The notes under the pieces were generated by a model. The model was not told the origin of the DNA. It did no database searches and saw only the letters and a program-made list of their open reading frames with translations. The translations under genes and the position numbers were made by a program. A stretch of DNA of 64,000 nucleotides from Pogonophryne albipinna (lineage: Eukaryota > Chordata > Actinopteri > Perciformes > Artedidraconidae): the NCBI GenBank assembly GCA_028583405.1, contig JAPTMU010000110.1:1-64000 (forward strand), given 5' to 3'. Of this stretch, positions 13,301-23,599 are shown piece after piece. Position 1 is the stretch's first letter; the number at the start of each line of letters is the position of its first letter.

Positions 13301-16300
13301 AAGTAGAGACACTACATACTGATATACACCTGAACATCAGTAGGAGAGGACTCTTTAAAGTAGAGACACTACATACTGATATACACCTGAACATCAGTAG
13401 GAGAGGACTCTTTAAAGTAGAGACACTACATACTGATATACACCTGAACTTCAGCAGGAGAGGACTCTTTAAAGTAGAGACACTACATACTGATATACAC
13501 CTGAACATCAGCAGGAGAGGACTCTTTAAAGTAGAGACACTACATACTGATATACACCTGAACATCAGCAGGAGAGGACTCTTTAAAGTAGACACTACAT
13601 ACTGATATACACCTGAACATCAGTAGGAGAGGACTCTTTAAAGTAGAGACACTACATACTGATATACACCTGAACATCAGCAGGAGAGGACTCTTTAAAG
13701 TAGAGACACGACATACTGATATACACCTGAACATCAGCTGGAGAGGACTCTTTAAAGTAGAGACACTACATACTGATATACACCTGAACATCAGCAGGAG
13801 AGGACTCTTTAAAGTAGAGACACTACATACTGATATACACCTGAACATCAGCAGGAGAGGACTCTTTAAAGTAGAGACACTACATACTGATATACACCTG
13901 AACATCAGCAGGAGAGGACTCTTTAAAGTAGAGACACTACATACTGATATACACCTGAACATCAGCAGGAGAGGACTCTTTAAAGTAGAGACACTACATA
14001 CTGATATACACCTGAACATCAGCAGGAGAGGACTCTTTAAAGTAGAGACACTACATACTGATATACACCTGAACATCAGCAGGAGAGGACTCTTTAAAGT
14101 ATAGACACTACATACTGATATACACCTGATCATCAGCAGGAGAGGACTCTTTAAAGTAGAGACACTACATACTGATATACACCTGGACATCAGTAGGAGA
14201 GGACTCTTTAAAGTAGAGACACTACATACTGATATACACCTGAACATCAGCAGGAGAGGACTCTTTAAAGTAGAGACACTACATACTGATATACACCTGA
14301 ACATCAGCAGGAGAGGACTCTTTAAAGTAGAGACACTACATACTGATATACACCTGAACATCAGCAGGAGAGGACTCTTTAAAGTAGAGACACTACATAC
14401 TGATATACACCTGAACATCAGCAGGAGAGGACTCTTTAAAGTAGAGACACTACATACTGATATACACCTGAACATCAGCAGGAGAGGACTCTTTAAAGTA
14501 TAGACACTACATACTGATATACACCTGATCATCAGCAGGAGAGGACTCTTTAAAGTAGAGACACTACATACTGATATACACCTGGACATCAGTAGGAGAG
14601 GACTCTTTAAAGTAGAGACACTACATACTGATATACACCTGAACATCAGCAGGAGAGGACTCTTTAAAGTAGAGACACTACATACTGATATACACCTGAA
14701 CATCAGCAGGAGAGGACTCTTTAAAGTAGAGACACTACATACTGATATACACCTGAACATCAGCAGGAGAGGACTCTTTAAAGTAGAGACACTACATACT
14801 GATATACACCTGAACATCAGCAGGAGAGGACTCTTTAAAGTAGAGACACTACATACTGATATACACCTGAACATCAGCAGGAGAGGACTCTTTAAAGTAG
14901 AGACATTTTGTTCATGTACAATGAGTTGGAGCGCTAGCCATGAGAAGCGCAAGTGTTACAAAGTGATGTTAAACTGTAGTGTTCTCAGTAAAATATACTT
15001 GAAGTATCAAAAACAAAAGTATAGCTTTTTTAGAAAATATTATATCTTGAGGCACAGCACGATAAAGAAGAGCAAATTATAATAATTAACTAAATGATAA
15101 AAAGAAAACATGATAAAATAATAATACAAAAATGACTTCCATATAAAACATTAGAATATCACTACTTTTCCCCTACATTTATCCCTAATATCTCCTGTAT
15201 GTTATTCCCTTCCAGGGCTTCTCCTACCGATGTTGCTGTCCTGTCTGAAGATGAGTGACGACATGAGGTTCCCCCATACCGCTGACGACTGGAAGATGAA
15301 GAAGAAGATGCCGAAGTACTGGTTGATGACGTCGGATCCTTTGTTCCCGTCTTTAGCCGCCTGAGCGTTCCCGGCGATGGTCAGGTACGTGCATTTAGCC
15401 GACCATAAAGGAGCCCCCCCCAAACCCAGAACTGCTGAGGTGGGGATGAGGGTGTACCTGAGAGAGAGAGAGCAGAAATACTTAATCAAAGAAAATATCA
15501 TTATTATTACAGGAATCCTGAAGTCAAATATAAAACCTTTTAAGACCTTTTTTAAGACCCTTCCCGTACATTTTAAGACCTCATCGCCACTTTGAGTTTT
15601 AACCGGTTACCTTGGCGACACACTTTACCTCACATTGACTATAGACAGTATTGATTGTGCTTCCTCTTTATCTTCCAACCATTTGGACGCAGACTTGCAT
15701 TTCCCCATAACGATGTTGCTTAGCAACCGGCGTAAAAGGACCTTCGCGCGCTATCAAGCAGTGAGCGTGCGATGTCCTGTTCAGGTGACGTCAGATCCAA
15801 CGGGATGCCATAAATAAACTACACAGAATTACACTACACACCTACGCAATGATTACATTCAGGCAGACTGTAGAATACAACCTCTTTGGACCATTCATAT
15901 ACTTATTGAAAACAAGCTACAAAATGTAACACCTTGGAAAATGCCGTTTAATACTTTTTAAGACCCCGCGGACACCCTGTATTATTATTAATCATAAAAA
16001 AATGTACAGTTGTTTTTTTCCTTTTGGTAGCTCCATACATGTTCTTTGCTCATACTACAGACTAGTTTCTTTACAGGCAGCATAAGTTCAACAAAACAAA
16101 GAAACAGGTATTTTCTTTTGCATTAAATCCCCCAAAAATATCTTTAGTTAAATAAGAAAAAAACACATAATATAAATAATAAAAAGAATATTTGAACAAA
16201 ATGTATTAAGTGATAAATAGATGAACACATTAATAAAACCACATGAAAATAATAATTAAAATGTAATAAATAATAATAATAGTAGGGTTCGATAACAGCC

Positions 16301-19300
16301 ATTATCATTCGATCTTGCCTTAAGCCTTATCTGTCAACAATTGTCATCAAAGTATAGGCTATTGTATTTTAAACTTAAATTATATACATATTTCTACGTG
16401 AATACTCCCAGAATGTAACTTTTGCGCAAACGATGCACCTTTGAATTTAACTTCAAATGTTTGAATGGTGCTGACCAATTAAAAAATGCTTCTAAAAGTT
16501 GTAGTTTTGGATAAGCTGCAAGAATGAATTGAGCAGTTGATTAGTTGTAAACTATTAATTGGATCAGTACCATTTTTTTTAAATTGCAATTCCATAGTTG
16601 CAGCTCTACGGATATTTATTTGAGCGTGGTGTTTTTTACATTGCTGGGATAATCAAACTGCATCCAAACAAATGTGTTATTAACAGTTTTTGATAGAAAT
16701 AATCGGCCAGGTATCAACACCGCTTTTGTGTGTTTTATTAGTGTGGGTAGTGTTATTGATTACCATCCGGGGTAGAGGTTTCCGAAGGAGTAGGAGACGT
16801 AGCAGGCCATGCCCGCCACGACGGTCCATTTACAGCCCAGGTTTTTGATCATGATGTGAGGCAGGAACATGGAGGAGATGATGATGGAGGCGTAGATAAC
16901 GCTCAGAGACGCCACGCCCATCCCCTGCTCCGCATTCAGACTGCTCTGCACACACGGACACACAAACCTCTGTTAGAGCAGCACTTCAACACTTCCGAGG
17001 CATTACCGCCAAGGAAATACAGTTCTTAACACATTGATGGCTCTCAAAGGGAACACATGATGCTCATTTTCAGGTTCATATATCAGTATTTAGTGTCTCT
17101 ACTTTAAAGAGTCCTCTCCTGCTGATGTTCAGGTGTGTATCAGTATGTAGTGTCTCTACTTTAAAGAGTCCTCTCCTGCTGATGTTCAGGTGTATATCAG
17201 TATGTAGTGTCTCTACTTTAAAGAGTCCTCTCCTGCTGATGTTCAGGTGTATATCAGTATTTAGTGTCTCTACTTTAAAGAGTCCTCTCCTGCTGATGTT
17301 CAGGTGTATATCAGTATGTAGTGTCTCTACTTTAAAGAGTCCTCTCCTGCTGATGTTCAGGTGTATATCAGTATGTAGTGTCTCTACTTTAAAGAGTCCT
17401 CTCCTGCTGATGTTCAGGTGTATATCAGTATGTAGTGTCTCTACTTTAAAGAGTCCTCTCCTGCTGATGTCCAGGTGTATATCAGTATGTAGTGTCTCTA
17501 CTTTAAAGAGTCCTCTCCTGCTGATGTTCAGGTGTATATCAGTATGTAGTGTATCTACTTTAAAGAGTCCTCTCCTGCTGATGTTCAGGTGTATATCAGT
17601 ATGTAGTGTCTCTACTTTAAAGAGTCCTCTCCTGCTGATGTTCAGGTGTATATCAGTATGTAGTGTCTCTACTTTAAAGAGTCCTCTCCTGCTGTTGTTC
17701 AGGTGTATATCAGTATGTAGTGTCTCTACTTTAAAGAGTCCTCTCCTGCTGATGTTCAGGTGTATATCAGTGTGTAGTGTCTCTACTTTAAAGAGTCCTC
17801 TCCTGCTGATGTTCAGGTGTATATCAGTATGTAGTGTCTCTACTGGGACATGTCTCCATGCTTTAATGTTCAAAAAGCTCTTTATTTTTCTCATACTGCC
17901 TGTGCTGCAGCACCTCTTTTCACCCTCTGTCTGAAACCAGAGCCCAGTCTGCTCTGATTGGTCAGCTGCCCGGCTCTGTTGTGATTGGTCAACCTGCTTA
18001 AATATGTCCCGCCCCTTAGCCTATCAGGTACAATGTGTTGGAGCGCTAGCCAAAAGGAGCGTGAGTGTTACGTAGTGATGTCATTATGTTCCGGGAGTAA
18101 ACAAAGGAGTCCAATGGAGGCGTTTCTGGAGGGAACACAGGGATTTTAGCGTCTGCAGACCATTTACATGCACTAAAACCTATTTACTACAGGAAAGGGA
18201 AAACCCAAAAAGCATAATAGGGCCTCTTTAATTTGTCTGGAGAGCACTGCATTATGGGAAGTTGTCAAAAATGTGTTATTCTCTAAACCAGGGGTCTCCA
18301 ACCTTTCTCCACCTGAGAGCTACTTTGAAAAAATGAAAGTGGCCAAGAGCTACTTGCATCACATCGCTTACATTTATTCACATAGCCCTCATCAGTTGAA
18401 TTAAGCTATACTTTTGTACACGTACGAAATTGTAATACCTAAAGCTTATCACAAATCTTAACTTCACATCAAGGTCCAAGAAAATGAAAATGTCTCACAT
18501 ATTATTATGGTCCACATAGTAAATACATCACTGAACATTCACATACATGTCCTTAATCACCAGCTGACAAGCATTTCACTCTTTTTCACAGTCAGTGAGA
18601 TGAATGGCGCTGCATGGAGTCACCATAGAGGGGTCTGCTGGACCCACTTAGGTTCACTCTAATGGAGTCATTTAAATGTTGATCAGTCGGTCTTGTTCTG
18701 TATTTAGATTTCATTCATGTCAGAAAAAGCTGCTTCACAAAGGTCTGTAGAGCCACATAAAGCAGACGTGTTCAGTGCTGCTTGGTGATGTTCTTAGAGT
18801 TTTCTGGGTCTACAAGGCTCCAGAAATGTTGTGAGTTTTGCTGAACATTATTTTGGAGATGTATAACTTCCACCTCCATGGGATTGACACTGAACAGTGC
18901 AGCCATCTTTTTCTTCTTCGTCTTGACATGAAATTATAAACTAATAAATCAACTGTATAGCTCTAGCCTCCCTATGTCTGTGTGAAATTGTTCCATCCTC
19001 AAAAACTAAAAAGAATGCTTCTGCAGTCTAGCTGCAGCTTCTAGCAACGGCCTTCTGTTAGAAAGGACACTGAATGTCCTGAATGAGGCATCACACACAG
19101 GACTTGAGTCTGAACACAGCAGACAACAGGAGTCTTTACAACCGCATATACAAACAAAAATAGTGCATGTGGGTGCACACTTACATTCTCTGTCTTACTG
19201 TTACATGAATCCCATGAATGTATGAGATTAAGTTAGCTTCATTATATCTCAATTAATTAATTGATTAAGTGAATAATAAAGTTTCTATCGGGTCACTATC

Positions 19301-20845
19301 AGCCTGTCACTCATTATTTTCAGGAGGGGGCGGGGTTTGGAGGAACAGAGGAGACTGTGATCGCGGAAGCTTTCCTCCTGCCTTCACAAACTTTACACAC
19401 GTATTTATCAACTGAAAATAGCAAGAGGACATTCATACTCTGCAATCCAAGACTTGATTAAATCCACCAAAACCCTGACATGACGATAACGAGTGTTTTT
19501 CAAAAAACACAAATCCCTCCCTGTGTGTCTCTGAGCCGCAGCGACACGGACTGATTCAGAGCGGGTCATTCTGCTGTTGGTTCTGACTGGTGTTGCTGGA
19601 GAAAGCAGACTGCTCCGTGTGTGGTGTCGCTGTGCCGCTGTCACGTCTGTTCCTTGATCTCTGCGTCACCGACCAATTTGATATTCGTGTGACAGAAAAC
19701 ATTCTAAAATAAAAAAACGTTATTGTCCAGCCGCGGCCGAAAAATCAAGAAGCAACCTTCGCTCGATAATCGAGCGGCGAGCTACTGAAAAGCTGCCCGC
19801 GATCGACGTGTTGGAGAGCCCTGCTCTAAACATTTTGGCACATGATAACTGTAGGTCCCATTCCCACGGGATATTTTAAAACTCTGTAGTATAGTCATTC
19901 TAGTGTACAGTGTATCCTCACAGTCTCACAGTTTCTGTTCCTGCCACTGCAAACTGTATTCAAGTATAGACGAAAATAAACACAACAGAACCGTTAACAT
20001 CAGTTTTGCTGTCAAATCAACTTTAAGCAGTGCCGCCTTTGATACGGTGGACAAAATATTACTAGACAGACTTGAAAACTGTGTTGGTTTATCTGGCAAA
20101 GCACTTAATTGGTTAAAATCGTGTCTGCAGGACAAGGACTTTTTTGTGTCTGTTGGTACAAACAGCCATGACATGTGGGTCGATTCTTGGTCCAATTCTA
20201 TTCAACATATTCAACATGCTTCCACTAGGCCAGATCCTAAAAGTAAACAAAATGTCGTACCACAATTATGCGGATGACACTCAGTTATACATCACAATAA
20301 AGCCTGTTGACTACGGACTATTACAACCCCTCACCAACAGCATGGAACAAATCAGCAGCTGGATGAGCAACACTTTCCTACAATTAAACAAAAACAACAC
20401 ACAATTATCTTTGCTGCCAAAAGGGAGGAATGGGCTGGAGTAAGCGCTAAACTAGAAGCCCTACTGCTAAATACATCGGAAAAGGTGAGACATCTAGGCG
20501 TAGTTCTGGACCCCGACCTCAATTTCAAATCCCACATTAACACAATTACTAAATCAGCATACTATCACCTGAAAAACATAGCCAGACTTAGAACATTCAT
20601 GTCTCAACAAGACCTTGAAAAAACGAGTTCATGCATTTGTTACAGTGTATTTACTGGTCTCAGTAAAAAAATTGCAACAACTTCAACTAATCCAGAACGG
20701 ATAATGGGCAATAAATCACAACTCTGTCTAATAAATAATACACTTTTCCATTTACCTGTAAACTCTGCAGGCCTCCATAAGCCGTGAAAAGTGAGAGGAA
20801 CCCGATAGAGACCACCAGCACGTTCTTAAAGTTACGGCTAATCAT
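4087..20845 (-). CDS. unc93a: unc93a, UNC93-like membrane protein, 8 coding exons
   Basis: This is a complete minus-strand gene. The exons, in coding order, are 20845-20756, 16945-16764, 15457-15228, 11857-11732, 10186-9975, 9534-9399, 8926-8795 and 4379-4087. They sum to 1401 bp (466 residues plus stop), every boundary has GT/AG, and phases agree throughout. The human protein is of similar length. The product resembles UNC93A: the N-terminal FTAYGGLQSLQ, YTLIPTS, APLWSAKCTYLTI, NQYFGIFF and NYVTCALGIHSVGYVM stretches are family hallmarks. The family is related to major-facilitator transporters and has about 11-12 membrane spans; an NTT glycosylation sequon falls at residue 190 in the exon-4 loop. 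UNC93A's molecular role is poorly defined, and a transporter-like or trafficking role is inferred from relatives such as UNC93B1. No frameshift or premature stop is seen, so the gene looks functional despite repeat-packed introns. Confidence 0.95.
4442..6399 (+). repeat. 37-bp minisatellite, about 52 units
   Basis: The monomer reads CCCCTCTTCTTCATGTCTCT followed by TCTACATCAACATGTGT. Copies are mostly over 95% identical, with recurrent T/C changes. Two places (near 4871 and 5962) carry an extra contracted 18-bp unit of the same form. Because 37 is not a multiple of 3 and the monomer has no forward stop, all three plus frames stay open for about 2 kb; these are not genes. The unc93a-sense strand is purine-rich (GAAGAAGAGGGG). 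Confidence 0.95.
6571..6593 (+). repeat. Poly-C tract of 23 bases
   Basis: An uninterrupted C run inside the 4408-6860 element, so the length may vary or be misassembled. On the unc93a-sense strand it is poly-G. Confidence 0.9.
7167..7861. mobile_element. TTAA-flanked miniature element without array
   Basis: TTAA occurs at both ends (7167-7170 and 7858-7861). The left terminus is AAAGGGGACCTATCATGC and the right, reversed, is AAAGTGCATCATG. The interior carries no coding sequence. It is the array-free relative of the 4408-6860 element and a near full-length inverted relative of 45344-46054. It lies in unc93a intron 7. Confidence 0.8.
7862..8794. other. unc93a intron 7, distal part
   Basis: Ordinary AT-rich intron sequence between the miniature element and the exon 7 donor. 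No further repeat or exon is recognised. Confidence 0.5.
8795..8926 (-). CDS. unc93a: unc93a exon 7
   Basis: It encodes residues 326-370: a hydrophobic span (NFSCIIALLFW), a short RPHPDQ loop, and a second span running into GMADAIWQTQTN, which is strongly conserved in the family. The donor is GTAAGA; the acceptor is TTCAG. Confidence 0.95.
9399..9534 (-). CDS. unc93a: unc93a exon 6
   Basis: It encodes residues 281-326, starting NYVTCALGIHSVGYVMMCFG and continuing through the next membrane span to ALLFFG. The boundaries are CTGCAG / GTAAAT on the minus strand. Confidence 0.95.
9975..10186 (-). CDS. unc93a: unc93a exon 5
   Basis: It encodes residues 210-280: a hydrophobic span (VLAMIIVAVFL), a charged loop (DNIDREQSSHFRENREPF), then LLTLIPLTMYSGFEQSFLSG and EYTK. 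It ends in phase 0 at GTGAGG. Confidence 0.95.
10243..10330 (-). repeat. Dispersed LINE-tail-like fragment
   Basis: On the minus strand it runs from a CGGGATTGTGGGAAACGG-type stretch to GACAATAAAGTTGAC, resembling LINE 3' ends scattered in fish genomes. Only about 90 bp remains, in unc93a intron 4. Confidence 0.3.
11091..11648. mobile_element. Palindrome-rich element with ~50-bp inverted repeats
   Basis: TA flanks both sides (11089-11090 and 11649-11650). The first ~50 bases, starting TGGCAAGCCGATTTAGC, recur almost perfectly inverted at the right end. The interior is a ladder of GATATC and ACTAGT palindromes, with a period near 43 bp clearest at 11430-11610, and the order is mirrored about a centre near 11370. 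TA flanks suggest Tc1/mariner-type insertion, but no transposase is present. It lies in unc93a intron 4, about 80 bp from exon 4. Confidence 0.8.
11732..11857 (-). CDS. unc93a: unc93a exon 4
   Basis: It encodes residues 168-210: IIPEEQLLACGAVDC, a polar loop with the NTT sequon at residue 190, then ELVWTLVGCYIG leading into the next span. It is the most divergent exon relative to the mammalian protein, as expected for an exposed loop. Confidence 0.93.
11858..12663. other. unc93a intron 3, distal part
   Basis: AT-rich intron sequence between exon 4 and the 57-bp array element. No gene or clear repeat is seen. Confidence 0.5.
12664..14970. mobile_element. Rearranged TTAA element carrying a 57-bp array
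   Basis: It opens with TTAAAGGGGCCCTATTATGC, the terminus that closes the intron-1 copy (17044-18231) in the opposite orientation. After the array comes an internal piece (GTTGGAGCGCTAGCCA, about 14925-14940) that in the intron-1 copy lies on the far side of the array. The internal order is therefore rearranged, and the right terminus is missing or ends at a TTAA near 14964-14967. Confidence 0.6.
12728..14905 (+). repeat. 57-bp minisatellite, about 38 units (intron 3)
   Basis: The monomer starts TTTAAAGTAGAGACACTACA and ends CAGCAGGAGAGGACTC. At 57 bp (19 codons) it keeps frames open on both strands, giving artefactual ORFs of several hundred residues. Variant monomers show higher-order structure: a two-variant block recurs after 285 bp (5 units; 12991 and 13276) and a three-variant block after 399 bp (7 units; 14102 and 14501). 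One unit near 13588 has lost two bases. Confidence 0.95.
15228..15457 (-). CDS. unc93a: unc93a exon 3
   Basis: It encodes residues 91-168: YTLIPTSAVLGLGGAPLWSA, KCTYLTIAGNAQAAKDG, NQYFGIFFFIFQSSAVWGNL and SSLIFRQDSNI. This is the most conserved part of the UNC93 family. A G at its start completes the split Trp codon from exon 2. Confidence 0.97.
15511..15979. repeat. Dispersed repeat fragment with AAGACC motifs
   Basis: The right end reads CCCGCGGACACCCTGTA, whose reverse resembles a hAT-type CAGGGTGTCCGCGGG end. TTTTAAGACC is repeated near both edges. No matching left terminus or target duplication was found. It lies in unc93a intron 2. Confidence 0.4.
15980..16763. other. unc93a intron 2, distal part
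   Basis: AT-rich intron sequence with no recognised exon or repeat. Confidence 0.5.
16764..16945 (-). CDS. unc93a: unc93a exon 2
   Basis: It encodes residues 31-91: SSLNAEQGMGVASLSVIYAS, a hydrophobic span ending SSMFLPHIMI, KNLGCKW, and a second span ending GNLYPGW. The final Trp codon is split TG|G across the intron. Confidence 0.96.
17044..18231. mobile_element. TTAA element with 57-bp array (intron 1)
   Basis: The left end reads TCAAAGGGAACACATGATGC (TTAA decayed to TCAA). The right end is AGCATAATAGGGCCTCTTTAA, with TTAA at 18228-18231. Between them are a terminal-type segment, the array, and about 390 bp of unique interior including two ATTGGTC boxes. The layout matches 46051-47710, which makes this one of two near-complete copies of the family here. 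Confidence 0.8.
17084..17843 (-). repeat. 57-bp minisatellite, about 13 units (intron 1)
   Basis: Same monomer as at 12728-14905 but reversed. It abuts the left terminus of its host element and ends at a TACTGGGACATGTCTCC boundary shared with the 46050-47471 array. Confidence 0.95.
18289..19823. mobile_element. hAT-like element, perfect 8-bp target duplication
   Basis: The left end is CAGGGGTCTCCAAC and the right end, reversed, is CAGGGCTCTCCAAC (13/14). The flanking 8-mers are both CTCTAAAC (18281-18288 and 19824-19831), identical and of hAT size. The 1535-bp interior has no intact transposase that I recognise; a 78-codon minus frame at 19408-19644 is not convincing. The near-perfect flanks suggest a fairly recent insertion into unc93a intron 1. 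Confidence 0.88.
20005..20735 (+). pseudogene. LINE reverse-transcriptase remnant (L2-like)
   Basis: Translations in different plus frames give consecutive RT pieces: AAFDTVDKILLDRLENCVGL with LSGKALNWLKS, then GSILGPILFNIF and YHNYADDTQLY (catalytic YADD at 20267-20278), then HLGVVLDPDLNFKSHI. The order is that of the palm domain of an L2/CR1-type LINE, but frameshifts separate the pieces and both ends are missing. It is a dead fragment lying within unc93a intron 1, antisense to that gene and only about 20 bp from exon 1. Confidence 0.85.
20756..20845 (-). CDS. unc93a: unc93a exon 1 (start codon)
   Basis: It encodes residues 1-30, beginning MISRNFKNVLVVSIGFLSLF and ending TAYGGLQSLQ, which is the first membrane span and a family hallmark. 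The ATG at 20845 sits in GCAGCCATGAT, a fair initiation context, and the exon ends in phase 0 at GTAAAT. A 5' UTR exon upstream cannot be excluded. Confidence 0.93.
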
Positions 20846-21026
20846 GGCTGCCTCTCAGAAACTGAAAAACCACTAATAAAAATGTAAATAAAAAGTCAAA
20901 CTTAAGCTCTGTTTGTTTCAGATGACTGGCTTCATACAACAGCTGCTCAGAGTAAAGTCAGAGGAATCGCTCTGCTGAAAGATCCTCCTGGATTAACTCT
21001 AACTGGTAATAACCGAGCACAAAGTT

Positions 21027-21032
<6 letters not shown>

Positions 21033-21072
<40 letters not shown>

Positions 21073-21078
21073 ACACAC

Positions 21079-21137
<59 letters not shown>
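21033..21137. repeat. (CA)n microsatellite
   Basis: A nearly pure CA tract about 190 bp upstream of the unc93a start codon, close enough to lie in its promoter region. Confidence 0.95.
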
Positions 21138-21140
<3 letters not shown>

Positions 21141-21236
21141 CTACTTTTTATGTACACATTCTGCTGTTATCTCTAGTTGTGTTCAGTAGAGGTTGCATCA
21201 CCACCACACAAGTTAAAAGTACAATACATCTCATTA

Positions 21237-21790
21237 GTGTTGTCACGATACCAACATTTTGGTTTCGATACCAAGTCAAGAATTGCGATTCCGATTATTT
21301 TTCGATACTTTTCTTAAAAAAGGGAAACAGTCTTAAATGTAATTATTGTGCTTTATTTCACACCAGAACCATAACACAAACTTTTAAACAATGAGAACAA
21401 TAAACAAAATAAGTGACAATAATTCATATTAAATCAAATTAAGCATCATCTCAAACAACTTTTTTGTTTTATAAAATATAATTTATTTTATATTTTATTA
21501 ACATGTAATAGTACAGTAATATAAATCATTATTGACAACATGTATATTGCAGATGTTATCCACATTGGTAAGTTAGCTAAAAAGATATTAGACAGTTATC
21601 ATGGCCATTAATTGACTCGTCAAACTACGAAAACGTTCGTTTGTCACAAAATAAATTACACTTATTTGACTTAGATTTGAGGGCATGGGCTTGAGCATGA
21701 TGTAATTATGTTATCTATCACAGGGGTTCCCAACCAGGTGTTACTGCCGGGCCACGAAATAGCTGTGAGTTTATCGTAATATTTGCAGAA
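21237..21790. repeat. Fragments of hAT-like elements
   Basis: TTGTCACGATACCA near 21240 and CAGGGGTTCCCAACC near 21722 each resemble one terminus of fish hAT families. Neither has a visible partner end, so these look like truncated copies. Confidence 0.35.
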
Positions 21791-22293
21791 TTATAAATAT
21801 CTAAAAATATTTTATCATAATATTTTTTTCAAAAAGTGTTTAATGTTCGCACCTATAGCCTACCAGTCATATTATTTCATCCAGTAGCCGAGTTCATCTT
21901 TCACCAGATAACCGTTGAAAATGGCTTTTATGATGTTCCGAGGGATTCGGCGGCTCAGCCTCGTCTCAGCCTCTCGTCCGCACGAGAAAGTTACCGGTGC
22001 GCCAAGTAGGAAGAGGAGCGCACAGGAGACAACCGTTTAATTGCAGACTGTTATGTTTATGTGGGGAAATGGCAGTGCATACATTATTTGAGATATATTT
22101 CAAACTCTGACTTCATTTTAAGGACATGTCGGCCAGGGGTGTAGAGCTATTTGTTTAAGCACCGGATTGGCAAAACAGGAGAGTAAACCAGTCTGTCTTG
22201 ATCTCACGGTATCTGCTGCCCGCAGCTGTTTATAGAAGGAAAACCTCCTTCACTTCATGAAATGCAGCATCAGGAGGCAGCGGGACGTGTAAC

Positions 22294-22421
<128 letters not shown>

Positions 22422-22429
22422 TGAGAGGG

Positions 22430-22939
22430 GTGTGAGGGGTAGGGTTAGGGTAATGTTGTGAATCGAGTGGCCTGTGTTCGTCGTCCATAACATACGCCTG
22501 CCCATACCATAACCCCACCACCACCATGGGCCACTCAATTCACAACATTACCCTACCCCTAACCCTACCCCTACCCCTAACCCTACCCCTAACCCTACCC
22601 CTCACACCAGATACTGACTGGTTTTCGGACCCCCCCAGACCCCTCCAATAAAGCAAAACTGCACGTTTCAGAGTGGCCTTTTATTGTGGCCAGCCTAAGG
22701 TACACCTGTGCAATAATCATGCTGTCTAATCAGCATCTTGATATGCCACACCTGTGAGGTGGGATGGATTATCTCGGCAAAGGAGAAGTGCTCACTATCA
22801 CAGATTTATTCAGATTTGTGAACAATATTTGAGAGAAATGGTTATTTTGTGTGTATAGAAAATGTTTTAGATCTTTGAGTTCATCTCATGAAAAATGGGA
22901 GCAAAAACAAAAGTGTTGCGTTTATATTTTTGTTCAGTG
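22430..22939. mobile_element. Truncated fold-back element (centre plus right arm)
   Basis: The sequence from GGTGTGAGGGGTAG to TTTGTTCAGTG matches the central hairpin and right arm of the element at 40546-41406, including CCCTAACCCTACCCC telomere-like stretches. The left arm has been lost at the edge of the (GT)n tract. Confidence 0.85.
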
Positions 22940-22942
22940 TAT

Positions 22943-23560
22943 ATAGACATTTTATTTATTGGGATAAACCCCTTGAGACGCACCATCTCGTTTTCAAGGG
23001 GTCCCGACAATAGCAACAACTTACAGACATACATACATAAAAAGACAAAAAGCAAAACATGACACACAAGACAAACAACGTACAGTCTGTTAAGTACAAT
23101 TCAAGCAATGCACACAATCATTACAATTTGAGACAGTCGAGCAAATCAGTTTCATCAATATCAGTTTCATTAATAACAAGTACAGACCAGTTGAAAGTGA
23201 GATGATAATGCATGTTTAAACAAACCCAATGATGCAAGAGATCTAATGGCAGCAGGTAAGTATTCCAGTCTGTTGGGGCTTTGAACATCAACGCTCTTCT
23301 GCCAATCAATTTTTTTGCAGAGGGGACAGAGAAATAAATCTGAACAGAATGTCTAACTTGATGATTTGGCGAGTAGGGTACAAAATACTGCTTTAAATAA
23401 GGGGGATAGTTAAGATAAATGCATTTAAATATCAGCTGAAGCCAATGCGTGTGTCTTCTTACATTTAAAGAAGGCCATTTAAGTTGGTTATACATTGTGC
23501 AGTGATGTGTACGAAAAGGACAAATCTGCATAGTCTGTTGTAGGCTATGTTGAGTGGAGC
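22943..23560 (-). pseudogene. LINE ORF2 C-terminal remnant with 3' UTR
   Basis: The minus-strand frame at 23531-23121 reads RTHHCTMYNQLKWPSLNVRR, HWLQLIFKCIY, then APTDWNTY, and ends CLKL with a stop. This resembles the region after the reverse transcriptase in fish L1/Tx1-type LINEs. It is followed by a 3' UTR-like stretch containing AACGAGATGGTGCGTCTCAA. Only the 3' end survives, as in 5'-truncated insertions. It is not a host gene. Confidence 0.65.
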
Positions 23561-23599
23561 AAGATCGGATTTTTCTGTATCTTTTCTTGCGTTATGGAT

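Noticed and set aside
12728..14905. CRISPR-like array
   Set aside because: The repeats are directly adjacent with no unique spacers, the genome is vertebrate, and no cas genes exist; a minisatellite.
19408..19644. Transposase in the 18289-19823 hAT element
   Set aside because: The 78-codon minus frame shows no hAT or other transposase signature that I can identify.
23121..23531. A 136-codon host gene
   Set aside because: The peptide resembles the C terminus of a LINE ORF2 and is followed by a LINE-type 3' UTR, so it is a retroelement remnant.
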